DNA of 64,000 bases. It comes from Zymoseptoria tritici IPO323 (taxonomy: Eukaryota > Ascomycota > Dothideomycetes > Mycosphaerellales > Mycosphaerellaceae). Position 1 is the first letter of the stretch; the number at the start of each line of letters is the position of its first letter. Positions 44,001-54,112 of this stretch are shown here, in pieces. The translations under genes and the position numbers were made by a program. The notes below the pieces were generated by a model. The model was not told the DNA's origin, ran no database searches, and saw only the letters and a program-made list of their open reading frames with translations. The DNA is taken from positions 1,798,001 to 1,862,000 of the forward strand of contig NC_018211.1 of assembly GCF_000219625.1 (NCBI RefSeq). Reading direction: 5' to 3'.

Positions 44001-44827
44001 CTGTACGATTTTGGAGCACAGGAGACACTCTCACCGTTCGAGACAAAAGAGCAAAATCTGGCTGGGTGTTACAGGGCCCGATGCGAGAGACGGGCATCGT
44101 CAGCTGACGGTGAGAACCCCAGTGACCAGCGGAGCGCTGTTCGACAAGGTGGTACGAGATGGTACGAGTTGAGATGCCCCGCCAGGCCCGCGGTGCAGTC
44201 ATCGACTTGCGGTCATTTCCTCCTACCGTGTCAGGCTGAAAGGGTGCCGGATAGATTGTACTGCACGACTCCTTCATGTCATGCGAGAGTCAGTAGTTTC
44301 CGTTGGCGAAATGTGAGGAACAGGCTCGTGGCGGACTTGCTCCCGAATCTCGCGATCATTCTTTCATTGCGTATTGTGCGACTTGTCAAAAATCTGTCCT
44401 TGGAACCCTCGATCAAGCAGTCCTTCACCACAATCGCCACCGGCGTGAGCTTAGTTTTTGGCAGGAGAGTTTGCTGGTTTGCGAGTCGCTGTACGGAATC
44501 TGCAAGTCGTTGCACAGAGCGCCAAATGAAAGCTGGGCTCTCTCAACAGTCCATTACGGGCTCCTCCAGTGTTGGTCACTCTCATCAGACAGGCGGAAGA
44601 AGTCGGCAAGTTCTCAAGGACAACCCAAGCAACCTGCCACAAAGTTCAAGGATTGAAGATTGATGCGCAGGCGGTGTCATGCATCGATTACATTGTGGTC
44701 GAAAATTCTATCAATGCCCTCCATGAACCGCCAGCAGACCATTTTGCACTCTCAAGACGTGAGCAGCGCATTCACCACCACCGCCATCGTAGCACACATC
44801 TTCACAAAGCGCGCTCGGTAGCCATAT
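44001..44827. other. Host DNA with a duplicated defensin promoter and a decayed copy
   Basis: No intact gene seen. The stretch 44,450-44,725 aligns with 45,250-45,485, the upstream region of the defensin-like gene. Matching blocks include CAGACAGGCGGAAG (44,587 and 45,357) and GGTCGAAAATT against TGTCGAAAACTT. On the minus strand, where the intact gene has CAAAAAC, 17 nt and then AAGCTC just inside its start, this copy has CAAAAACTAAGCTC: the interval carrying the start codon is missing. The ORF at 43,947-44,663 crosses the transposon end and is not credible. Confidence 0.55.
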
Positions 44828-45228
44828 TCAAGAGCACTGGCAGGTACCGCTGCTGTCGCTGCGAGTGGGATGCATGGTTAGCAAAATCATCACATGCATC
44901 ATGTTCGCAAACGTCGGGAAAAGGACTGACCAGTAGCCGCTGATCTGGTACGTGTCGAAGCAGTGGTGGTTGCACTTGTCGTTGTCGTTGTTCGGTCCGC
45001 AGTAGTTGTCGTAAGTCTAGTGGCAAGGACCTGTTAGTGCAAAGCAAGTAAAGTGGATGGCAATGTTGACGATCGTACTGGGTTTGGTGGGACGACGACC
45101 TAGCAGCGAAGACGTGTTAGTGCGATGCAAATGGAATGGTTGGGACGGAGGGAGGGGCATACCTCGTCTGCTGCGGTCAGAGATGTCATGATAGTGACGA
45201 GAAGAGCGGCGAAGGTAGAGAGCTTCAT
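44828..45228 (-). CDS. Small secreted CSalphabeta defensin-like peptide (plectasin type)
   Basis: Four exons on the minus strand: 45,228-45,163, 45,099-45,079, 45,016-44,931 and 44,858-44,828; 67 residues. All introns are GT-AG with branch points (CACTAAC twice, then TGCTAAC). Residues 1 to about 19 are a signal peptide (MKLSTFAALLVTIM). The mature part holds six cysteines spaced C-x8-C-x3-C-x9-C-x5-C-x-C. The Cx3C, the GYC and the final CxC are the hallmarks of the CSalphabeta fold of fungal, insect and mollusc defensins. It should act outside the cell, possibly as an antibacterial or host-interaction peptide; this is inferred from family. Exon 2 is only 21 nt and in phase, so it could be skipped. 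No pro-domain with a clear dibasic site is seen. Confidence 0.8.
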
Positions 45229-45322
45229 GTTAGTTGGCTCCGTTTTTGACGAGCTAGTTCGTCTTGTGGTGTTGCGAGTCGTTGTGAAATGAAGACAGTG
45301 GAAAGTGGCAGCTGACGGAGGG

Positions 45323-45329
45323 CTTTATA
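45323..45329 (-). promoter_or_regulatory. TATA box of the defensin-like gene
   Basis: TATAAAG on the minus strand, about 95 bp upstream of the start codon at 45,228, inside the duplicated upstream block. Confidence 0.55.
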
Positions 45330-45642
45330 ATGCTGTTGCTCGTCAGTGGTCACCGTCAGACAGGCGGAAGTTGTCGGCAAGCTCTCACAGAAGGACCTTG
45401 TAGTCCCAATGTCGTGATCCAAGGATGTACAGACTGTGTCCTGCATACGCTAGTAGTACATACTGTCGAAAACTTAATCGAAGCCTTTTTGAGGCAGTGA
45501 TTGAAGACTTTGAGCCTTGACATCGGCTCGGACAGGTCGGCGACTGGGTTCAACGGCTGGCTGCTAATCCTTGCCTTGGGGCTTAGACCTGTCACCTGTA
45601 AGATGGGGTGATGCGGTGTCATGCGCATACTGCCGTATGAGC

Positions 45643-46306
45643 TCATTGTTGGAACTTTGTCGATACCAATTTTAGCCAACAAGGACGAACAAATCGAGAT
45701 GTGGCTCGGATCATCCTGCCATCGGCCTCAACTGTAGCTAGGTTCCCATGTCTAATTCTGACTGCACTAGCAACCGCTGTTGCGATGGTCGTGGGCGGAG
45801 TCGATGTCAGCACAGCACGTAAAGAATGTCGTGGGAGAGTCTCACCAACGACCGCAGATCGAGAGTCGTTGTGGTAGTAATTGAAGCATGCCACAAAGTT
45901 GGAGCCTGGTTTGCAGCAGATGCCTGTGGTATATCCGCATACGCATATTAGCAAGTTCCCGAAGAGTACATGAAAGGGAATGAAGGTCGTGGAACTACCG
46001 CGCTACAGTGTGTGAACGCAACAGATTCTTCGCCTCGTTTGCGACCATGATAGCATCCGTACATGTCCGCTTGAAGGTGACTGCGGCGCTCCCTGCTCGG
46101 AACAACGGACTAGGAACAGCACTTCGCAAATGCCTGCTCGGATCGAATAAATTTTGTGCCCGGACCCGGAAGCATTGGACCACTTCCTGGTAAGATCGGA
46201 CTGTTGACCTCCGGCCTGGTCTCAACAGTGACCACTTCGATCCGTTTGCATGCCGTAGAAGTGCAACGACGCCCACGGCAAAAGACACGAGCGTGACGAG
46301 CTTCAT
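45643..46306 (-). CDS. Probable cysteine-rich secreted protein, exon structure unresolved
   Basis: An ATG at 46,306 opens a signal-peptide-like stretch (MKLVTLVSFAVGVVALL). Further along on the minus strand a branch point (TTGCTAAT) and acceptor (ATACCACAG) lead into an exon reading ICCKPGSNFVACFNYYHN. It ends at a GTGAGA donor near 45,845, and a last exon runs from about 45,765 to a TGA at 45,643-45,645 (IRHGNLATVEADGRM and on). Introns between the signal exon and the cysteine exon are not certain; one possible donor near 46,040 gives an in-frame junction. It lies next to, and in the same direction as, the defensin-like gene, and may be a second small secreted protein. I do not recognise its family. 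Confidence 0.4.
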
Positions 46307-46616
46307 GGTCAGACTTGATTTGCGCATTCTCGAATCGTTCTTGCGCCTGGATGAAGAGGCAGATGGGTAATCTTGCGGGCAATAAGCCTTGTCCTTGGAC
46401 TTTTGCCGGGCTATTGGCAGACCTGCTCCGCTGGCAACATCCCGAGTCATATCCAGTAATGCTGGCATAGTCGCCGACACTCAGGGTGTGGAGGTCGAAC
46501 GGCTTGCGATCAGAAAATCTACCGATGGCCGGTTTGGATCGTTATCGGCCACGATTTCTACCTTTTCATTGAGATGCGAGCCGTAGCGAGCAACGGTACA
46601 CGCTCGCCATCGCGAT

Positions 46617-46889
46617 TCAGCTGTATGCTACCTTTGCCAGTGCATATGCCAAGAAAAGATCCCCATCGCAGCCACCGTGTCCATGGACGAAGGTGATCGA
46701 ACTCATGTTGGATGATTGGTCCCGATGTATGCCTAGACTCTCGAGGATTTCGGATTGGCGATGGAGCGGAACTTGCGATGGAGGACAGGCCAAAAGATCA
46801 ACCATCTTGATCAAATCCGGACAGTCCACAAACACTTCTTCTTTGCCAATCTCACTGCCTACGCCACGGAGTTTGGCAAGATCCGGCAT
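46617..46889 (-). CDS. Hypothetical ORF, possibly an exon
   Basis: 90 residues from ATG at 46,889. The composition looks coding (GSEIGKEEVFVDCPDLIKM, then FVHGHGGCDGDLFLAYALAK). The frame is open upstream to a TAG at 46,971-46,973, preceded by a pyrimidine-rich stretch that could be an acceptor, so it may be the last exon of a spliced gene reaching past 47,100. No family recognised. Confidence 0.3.
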   Translation of the reverse strand: MPDLAKLRGVGSEIGKEEVFVDCPDLIKMVDLLACPPSQVPLHRQSEILESLGIHRDQSSNMSSITFVHGHGGCDGDLFLAYALAKVAYS

Positions 46890-47605
46890 TGCCGAGCCGC
46901 TCGGGACAGGGACGAAACCGCTACTGCAACGCTCCAGACCTGACAGTGGATCAAGTACCGGCAGGATGTCCTATTGCCCAGAGAGAGCAAAAACGAGCAA
47001 ATATGTCTCCCAGGAGGTACATCTGACGGCAGGCATTCGCCGACGTGGATGCGCGGTGCATCCGGTACCGCAATGTCTGCAGCTACATGTGTTCAAATCC
47101 ACAGAAACAACGGAAGGACGCGAGAGAGGGCATTGACGGTATTTGAGTACGCCAGTTCGGCCTCTGCACAAGAGAGCAACCAGGTACGACATCGTTCTTC
47201 GCTGGCTCGTCTGCAGAACAGAAGTTGAATGGTAGTATGCGAATTTCGGCGACTGAAGTGCTGTGCACACAGTACATTCGGATCGGTAGTGATCAAGCCT
47301 TCTCGATCGTTGCGTGCGGCCGGATGGTCGACTGGCTGATGGAAAGGTCTCAGTCCTTATGCGTGCAGAAACGACTGCGAATCCCGACAAGAGAAGTAGC
47401 GTCACCGTCGATTGCGTTTCTCCGCTATTGGAGAGTCAACTGGCCCGGCGGTCGCTGGCTTGGAATCCAGCTCCAGCCAGTCAATCGAATGTGCAACAAG
47501 GATCTGCAATAATGATGTATCCTACCTTATACCACATCTCAGGTGCGGGAGCAACAAGTGTTGGGCGAGTATTTCTGGTTGAGTCGATCTTTCTGACGAG
47601 CAGTC

Positions 47606-48058
47606 TCACCGCCCCCAGTGCCATCGTGAAAAATACATTCGATATTCCCTGGTCAACTCCGGGCGCTTCACGAAAGTCCTGCTAGTCTTATCAGCGTGCA
47701 ATGGAAAGACTCCAAAAGTTTGCTCGCACCACTCGCTTTTCTCCGAGTCATAATGAGCAAGATATACGTCAAGTGGCAGAAGCGATACATCGATAGAGCC
47801 ATCCCGCTCCTCGTCAACACCGACATCAGTCAGGAACCACGCCTTCGTGTCGTTCAAGGAGTCGAAGCCAGGAAGGACATGGATGAAGTCGATATCGTGA
47901 GGAGACGTGGAAGGATCTGTTCTCGCAGGCCGGTTCAATTGTAGCTCGCAGAAGATGGCCCATATCTTCCAAGGTCGTGCGTTTGGGTCGCCAGGAATCT
48001 GCTCGACGTGAGCACGGATGAGGACTCGTCTGCGGCCTTCCACGGCGATATCGTCCAT
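47606..48058 (-). CDS. Hypothetical protein of 150 residues
   Basis: A true ATG at 48,058 starts MDDIAVEGRRRVLIRAHVE. The middle has the balanced composition of a real globular protein (RPWKIWAIFCELQLN, DIDFIHVLPGFDSLNDTKAW, SLLPLDVYLAHYDSE). No domain, signal peptide or membrane segment is recognised. It may have upstream exons. It is the best-looking single ORF between the secreted-protein genes and the NmrA-like gene. Confidence 0.4.
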   Translation of the reverse strand: MDDIAVEGRRRVLIRAHVEQIPGDPNARPWKIWAIFCELQLNRPARTDPSTSPHDIDFIHVLPGFDSLNDTKAWFLTDVGVDEERDGSIDVSLLPLDVYLAHYDSEKSEWCEQTFGVFPLHADKTSRTFVKRPELTREYRMYFSRWHWGR

Positions 48059-49405
48059 GGCGCCGAGGTGGTGCTGTCAAGTGGTGAGATCCTCGTCCAC
48101 GAAGACTGGCATCTCCATGGCGTCTGTCTGCGTGATCTTCCAGGCAGGTCTCTTAGTCGGGGTCGACAGGAATATGGGAGCGGAACAACGATCCAATGGC
48201 CGTTCCCAAGTCGTTGTCGGAGAACAAGGTTGACACCTGAGGCAGGAGCAGTCCTTCTACCAAACATTAGAGTTCGACCACGCGTAAAAGTCTATTCCGA
48301 CAACGGCCAGCATTTTCCGGCGTGTGCACCACACGCCGGCGGAGTCGCACCGTACCATCGCAACACCCGAATGCAGTGCCACCATCGATGAGAAGTTGTA
48401 TGCGAGATTTGGCAAGAACAGGAGATGTGCCGGAGATGCACAATCATGGAGTCTTCGAGACAGCTGGCATGACCCCACGTCCGCCGCTCCTCCTCATCTC
48501 ATCACGGTGCTCGCAGTCACGCGCACACGCGAAAGACTTTTCTGCTTGCTTAGTGCTTGATGTAGCGCAGTGATTGGTGGTGTGTTATGTAACGAGTCGG
48601 CCGGCCAGTGGGCATTGAGTTTTCCGGCTATGGATGGATTGTGTAGTGCGGCTTGGCATGATTTCGGATGAGGAACTGATTCCTCTACTGCCCGGTAGAA
48701 ACCCTGCAGTCGTTCTTACATGGTGTTTGACGAGCGCAGACTTGCCAAAGACGGGCAAAGGAAGGACTAGATCGAGGATTGGCGCTCCGATAAGCAGTCT
48801 CGGCTGGCGTTTCCGTCCCAGAACAGGCAATGCCGGGTCAACCTCGAATCACCTGAGAGCAATAATCTCATCACACACTCCACATGCGTATCATCATCCA
48901 CAGCGATCTCGCATTTCTCCATACATGACAGCCTTGCGGAAGATCCTGTCGTGTTCGCCGGCTCGCCTATGCTCAGGCGAAAGCTCGCTTATGTACGCAA
49001 TAGGCGATCCTGTTGGGGAAACAAGGCAAAGATGCAGCCATGACGGCGCCGGGCTGCAGCTGATCTATATCGCTCGATTGGCAGCGAATGAGGCCATTTA
49101 TGATGATGAGGATGGTGGAGTTCATGAGCGGAAGAGTGGACTACATCACCCTGGTCAATGTGTCTCCGAACTCCGAAGGCCACCCCGCGTTGCGAAAATC
49201 CAAACGACACCTCGCGACATTTCGAGACGTCGCCCAGCCCAGTCAAGCTGACTTATCCTCCGTATAATATTATGGTCGACAAAAGCAAGGTTCTCGTGTA
49301 GCACAGGATGCTTATGTCGGACAACACTTCCCTTGTTCTTCTTGCTCCCAACGGAGGCAGAGTCTAGACCGGGAACATCATCGGCGAACTGTTCATCTCA
49401 GAGCC
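48059..49405. other. No gene supported
   Basis: An ORF of 205 residues on the plus strand (48,634-49,251) starts with ATG but its composition (many Arg, Ser, His) and lack of any motif suggest chance. ORFs on the other strand overlap it. Composition is normal for host DNA. Confidence 0.4.
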
Positions 49406-49925
49406 TCATACAAGGTCTCCATGAAAGAGCATCGTGTCATCACAACAAAGCATCGCACCATTCAAGTCATCAGCCGGGTTGGACATGAAAATGAGCAGCA
49501 GACCAGCGCATCTCTCTTCCCGTTGGCGCGCTACGGTATAGACTTCTCCGCGATTATGTAACTTTTTGATGGTGGTTGGGGTCCACGATGTCGAATTGTC
49601 TTCATCGTGTGGACGCGTTCCATCATCGCTCATCACGGTGCTGAGGACGTATACTATATACAGAGTACCCTCGTACTTTCTGGAAGATACAGCCGTCGTC
49701 GTAGATCGGATCCTGATTATCGAATGTTGAAGAACTGTCTGCCTTGAACCTTGCTTGCCAGGGCTGAGAGCAGCCCTGTTCTGTATCCTCACGCCTGCTT
49801 ACAGGAACAATTGTCGTCTTCTGGGCATCCTCAAACGTCGGGCGGACGCCCGAGTGCGTGTCGGCCGGCGGCGAGAAGATTCGGCGAGACGAGAGGGTGT
49901 GTATACCATGAATGGTTACGGGCAA
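49406..49925 (-). CDS. Possible two-exon gene, hypothetical
   Basis: Two minus-strand frames look coding and follow each other. Up to about 49,690 one reads FSPPADTHSGVRPTFEDAQ and ADSSSTFDNQDPIYDDGCI. After a GTAC-rich stretch another reads TRPHDEDNSTSWTPTTIKKL and IFMSNPADDLNGAMLCCDD to a stop at 49,406. A short intron near 49,680-49,635 would join them but would be only about 40 nt. No start codon is fixed and no family is recognised. Confidence 0.25.
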
Positions 49926-50786
49926 TTCTAGTGTGTCACTTGTCTGACCGTATTTTCGGTTCGCTTTGCCACGCGCCCGCCGTCCGCCGCATGGCCGTCT
50001 GACGGCACCCGACGAGAATTACCTGACAACAACTGAAACTGCGTGTACCACTGTGCAGCTGCTTGATCTTCGCCTTTCCTTCCTGACATCGTTCCTCACC
50101 ACTATCGGCACTCCCGTTCCATCGCATCCACTGCGTCGGTTTCGGCCTCGCCCGAAACTCGCTCTTTGTATCGACGCCCACTACAGACCATCTCCGCAAC
50201 CCACGACTCATCTCGAACCATATACCGACCCGTTGTACGTCTAGACATCTAGTCTGCACCCGCCGCGACACACGTCCGAGCCGTGCCGCCCTGCCACCTC
50301 CGCGCCGCCCGGCAACGTACCGAGATCTTCATCGGAGACCTCTCTCCACCGCCGAGCACTAAAGAAAGCTACTTGCATTTTCGATCCTCTTTGCCGGACC
50401 TCACTCTTCTGAGAACCGACTTCGAAATCCACCCACTACCGGCATTGCACCGCACGACTGCTATCGTATCGGTTACCACGAGCGGATACCTTTCTGGATC
50501 GTGCCTCGTGTCAGATCCGCCAGTCGCCTCTTCCCCACCATTGACCATCCTGCGGCGGAATTGGCCTTGCTGGAATCGCTCTGCCATTCAGGTTCTTCTT
50601 GCCAATCAACCTTGACCTTGTCTTCGCCGTGAGGATCCATCGCGTTGGGAAACAGCCTCTCAATCCTCCCATCCGGTCGACCATCACACCCAAGCTGAAC
50701 ATCACTCCATCGTTTCCTGTACCTTCTCCGGCTTCAACTCTACATCGAATCACCGCCTCAATCCCTCCCTCCCACCCCACCCCTGC
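49926..50786. other. Upstream region of the NmrA-like gene
   Basis: No gene supported. The stretch from about 50,000 is C-rich and pyrimidine-rich on the plus strand up to the ATG, as in many fungal promoters and 5' UTRs. ORFs here are short and without motifs. Confidence 0.45.
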
Positions 50787-52111
50787 ATGCAAAATCCTGT
50801 AATGCTACCCACCAAGACCATCGCCACCATCAACTCGACCGGTCGGCAGGCCGCATCCTTCATCCGCGCCGCGTCTGCCGTCGGCTGGAACGTCCGCGCC
50901 CAAGTCCGCAAAAACGAAGGCCTCGTCGCCGAAGAACTCGGCCTCCTCCCGAACGTCGAGCTCATCGAAGGAGATCTCGTCGGACCGGAACGAAATGCTC
51001 TCCTCGCGAAACTCTTCACGGGCGCGAAGATTGCGTTCATCAACACGACGCATTGGGGCGATGAGGTGGCGATAGGGAAGGCCTGTGCGGACGCCGCGAA
51101 GAAGGCGGGGATCTCGCATTATGTCTATTCGAGCATGCCGGATCATTCGTCGTTTGGAGAGGATTGGAGGGCGTTGCCGATGTGGTCGACGAAATTTGCG
51201 ATTGAGAATTATGTACGGCAGATTGGGATTCCGGCGACGTTTGTTTATACTGGGTGAGTGGAAGGACCGATGTGATTGTGAAGGAGTGACATGCTAACAT
51301 ACAGCTTCCAGCATTTACAACAACAACTTCACATCACAGCCCATACCTTTATTCCAGGTAAGCTTTGTCCTCCACACATCCATTGATCTGGAACTAACAT
51401 CTCGCAGATGGAACTTCAAGACGACGGCAGCTTCATCTGGCAAGCACCATTCCACCCCAACGACCCTCTTCCGTGGCTAGACGCCGAGCACGACGTCGGT
51501 CCCGCTCTCCTCCAAATCTTCAAAATGGGCGCCAACCACTGGAAAGGTCAAAGGCAAGTCTTTACCATCCACGAAGCCAGCCAGTAAATCTACGGACTAA
51601 CAAATTCTGCAGAGTAACCCTCGCCTTCGAAAAACTAACCCCCCTCCAACTGTGCGCCCGCTTCTCCCGCGGCGTGGGTCGTCCAGTCCGCTACGTCCAC
51701 GGCCCCATCACCTTCCCCGTCCCCGTCCCCTCCGGCTACAAAGAACACCTCGACATCCTGCAATCCGTACTCGGGGAAGCGCGAGCTCCCTACTTCGGTC
51801 CCGCACTGGAGTACCCCCGCGAAGGACGCGGAATCTGGGAAGGATGGAGAGGCATTGAGGAGTATGCGAGGGAAGTATTTCCGATTGAGGAGTATGCGAA
51901 TGGAATGCGGTGGATGGAGGAGGATGGTACGGGTGGGGGCACGGGGTGGACGACGCCGAGTGAGGTTGAAGGGGAGGATGGTGCGGGAGGGAGGAGCAGG
52001 CCGATCACGCCGGCGAATGGATTGGGAGGGTTGCCGGCGCATATGGGGGCCTATACGCCGAAGAGTCATCCTGAGGGCGGGCAGGGGAATTTCTTTGTGG
52101 GGAGTTGTTAG
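50787..52111 (+). CDS. NmrA-like NAD(P)-binding family protein
   Basis: Four exons: 50,787-51,253, 51,312-51,357, 51,408-51,553 and 51,613-52,111; 385 residues. Introns 1 and 2 are GT-AG; intron 3 begins GC (AG|GCAAGT) and ends CAG. The N-terminus (TIATINSTGRQAASFIRAA) is the NmrA variant of the Rossmann glycine loop. Further family blocks are VRAQVRKNEG, ELIEGDLVG, GAKIAFINTTHW, HYVYSSMPDHS, and GIYNNNF across the first splice. A Gly/Pro-rich tail of about 60 residues ends it. Proteins of this family bind NAD(P) and often act as redox sensors or corepressors rather than enzymes; the role here is not fixed. A second ATG at 50,802 could be the start. Confidence 0.85.
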
Positions 52112-52253
52112 GTTGGGAGAGTGGGAAGGGGATTTGGGTGGATCTTTGCGGTTTAGGGTGGTGCATTGGAAAAGGCGCGACGGTGGGAAAAGGATAGGAA
52201 AAAGCGAACCACCCCAGAATCTTAAAAGTATGATTGGTTTATTCCGTAGCGTT

Positions 52254-53756
52254 TCACGGACCAAAGTAACCACTGGTGATGACATGCGGCTCAGGCCCTC
52301 CATTTCTGAGAAAGTCATACAAAAGATCCCGATGCACCAAAAGATCCGGCTGATAGATATTTCCCATACCGACGTGTTTTAATCGACCATCGTCCGCGTC
52401 ACGAGTTAATAGGGAGGCTTCGAAACCGAAGCTTTTGAAGGAGCGGAACATGCCTGCGACGCGGCGGAAAACACTCGTCCACCTTCCGTGGGTGAGAAGC
52501 GGGCACTTCACGCAAAACTCGGAGACTGTGGCACAGCATTTGGTAACAAATCGCACGAGTTTGTCCTCTGTGCATTCAAAACCGAAAAGGTCGATGGATT
52601 GTAGATTCGGCCAAAGGCGGTCGGGTATTATGGCGTTCAACGACACCCAGGGACCGTTGTAATAGGTGTTTGGACACCGGACTTGGAGAACTCGTGGGTC
52701 TGTTGCGTGGGCCAGAAAGTCGGCTACTCCGCCGCGATTGAGACCTTCAATAATTTGGGCTTCGTCGTACTCGTCGGCTACAGCCGCTGGAAAGAGCGTC
52801 GCCGCGACAGTCTCTTCGTCGTCGTGTGGGATCCGCTTGTGTAGGCCATGTACGTCGAACTCGCCTTGGAGTTTCAGAGTGATGAAGGCCGTATTTCGGA
52901 CCGCATGGTAGATGCCATTCATCACCGCCTCTTACTGGCGAAAGAAGTGATTGGACGACGGGTCCACGCGCAGCTGGGCGATGCGCGTTTGTGTATTTGC
53001 GGCCGCGAGCAGCGTTTGGGTCAAGACTTGATCGTTCGAGTGGAGGCTGGGAGTACCGAATGCGCGTATCAGGCCCTGTTCAAAATGTCTGTTGTAGACC
53101 GTGGGCTCCCAGTCAAAACCGGAACCGTAACATCCAGGCGGCTGTACAATGGAGACACTGTTTCCAACAGACGGACAGGCTTTGAAGAGTCTGTACATGA
53201 ACCCGTGCATGGCGCCTTGCTGTAGCAGTGCGACTTGGAATCCCGCTTCGTTCAGGTACGAGCTGTAGGCCTTGTCCAGTTCATCGCTGCTGTACCGAGC
53301 GGCCTCGCGCTGCAGAAGCTCTGCCGTCGATTCTCTTAGAGCCTTCATTCTCGCTTTGATAGGAGGGTCATCGCTGTCTTCGCTGTAATGATCCGGCGGG
53401 CAGTCCATTTGGTTATGCTCAATAGCTTCACTCAAGGTCGTGAGCCTTCTCATCTGGTCCCAATGCTCTCTGTCTCTAACGGGCAAGAGTCAATCGGTAT
53501 TTATCTCCACGGAGCGGGCACCTTTTCCCAGCACCGGATTGCGCTCGACGATGGCCAGCATCATGTCCATGCCCGCTCGGCGAAGGTGGCACTGTAGCTC
53601 TTCTGCCAGGCCCGAATCGTCCTCGGCAATTTCCTTGATAGTATGTGAAAGCAGGCGTAGGCTGTAAATATCGCCACCGCGAACATGAGAGAAGATCAAG
53701 AGCCACAGTTCTGGTGGAAGGACGGCTGGCATTGTGTTCGACAAATCTTGATCCAT
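52254..53756 (-). pseudogene. F-box-like protein gene with two in-frame stops
   Basis: One frame of 501 codons, ATG at 53,756 and TAG at the end, interrupted by TGA at 53,490-53,492 and TAA at 52,932-52,934. Residues 10-40 (LPPELWLLIFSHVRGGDIYSLRLLSHTIKEIA) have the F-box-like pattern; the rest is an LRR-like or unknown region (WPNLQSIDLFGF, VRFVTKCCATVSEF). Both stops may lie in short introns: TAA is part of a good donor (CCA|GTAAGA), and GT/AG pairs surround the TGA, but no pair I tried was fully convincing. It is either a spliced gene or a recent pseudogene. F-box proteins recruit substrates to SCF ubiquitin ligases. It converges on the NmrA-like gene. Confidence 0.55.
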
Positions 53757-54112
53757 ATTTGTTCCGTAGTTGACGGTGTTCTTACAGAAAGAGCGACAAA
53801 GAGACGGGTTGCGTGTTCAGGACTTTCAGCGGTAGAGTCAGCCGCCGGCATTGGTGCGGATCAAGCAGGGATCAATGTGGCCAGCAGACCATGTCCATGA
53901 AATACAGTTCCTGCTATTTTGGGATCACTCTCCAAACTGTATAACATGCAATCGAGTCGACTCCAAAGATCCTTTCGCTGAAGGCCAGGTCCAAAGACGT
54001 CTTGCCCAGCCGACAGGCACGGCTTACATGCGAGATGCGATGGTCTGCTTTGTCGAGCTGTGTGGATCTGCGAGCTTTGGATGGAATGCCTGATCGCCTT
54101 GTACATCAGCTA

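Noticed and set aside
43947..44663. 238-residue ORF
   Set aside because: It crosses the right end of the Fot1-like element into host DNA, has low-quality composition and overlaps other ORFs. No motif.
48634..49251. 205-residue ORF with a real ATG
   Set aside because: Arg/Ser/His-rich composition, no motif, and open frames on the opposite strand. Not enough to call a gene.
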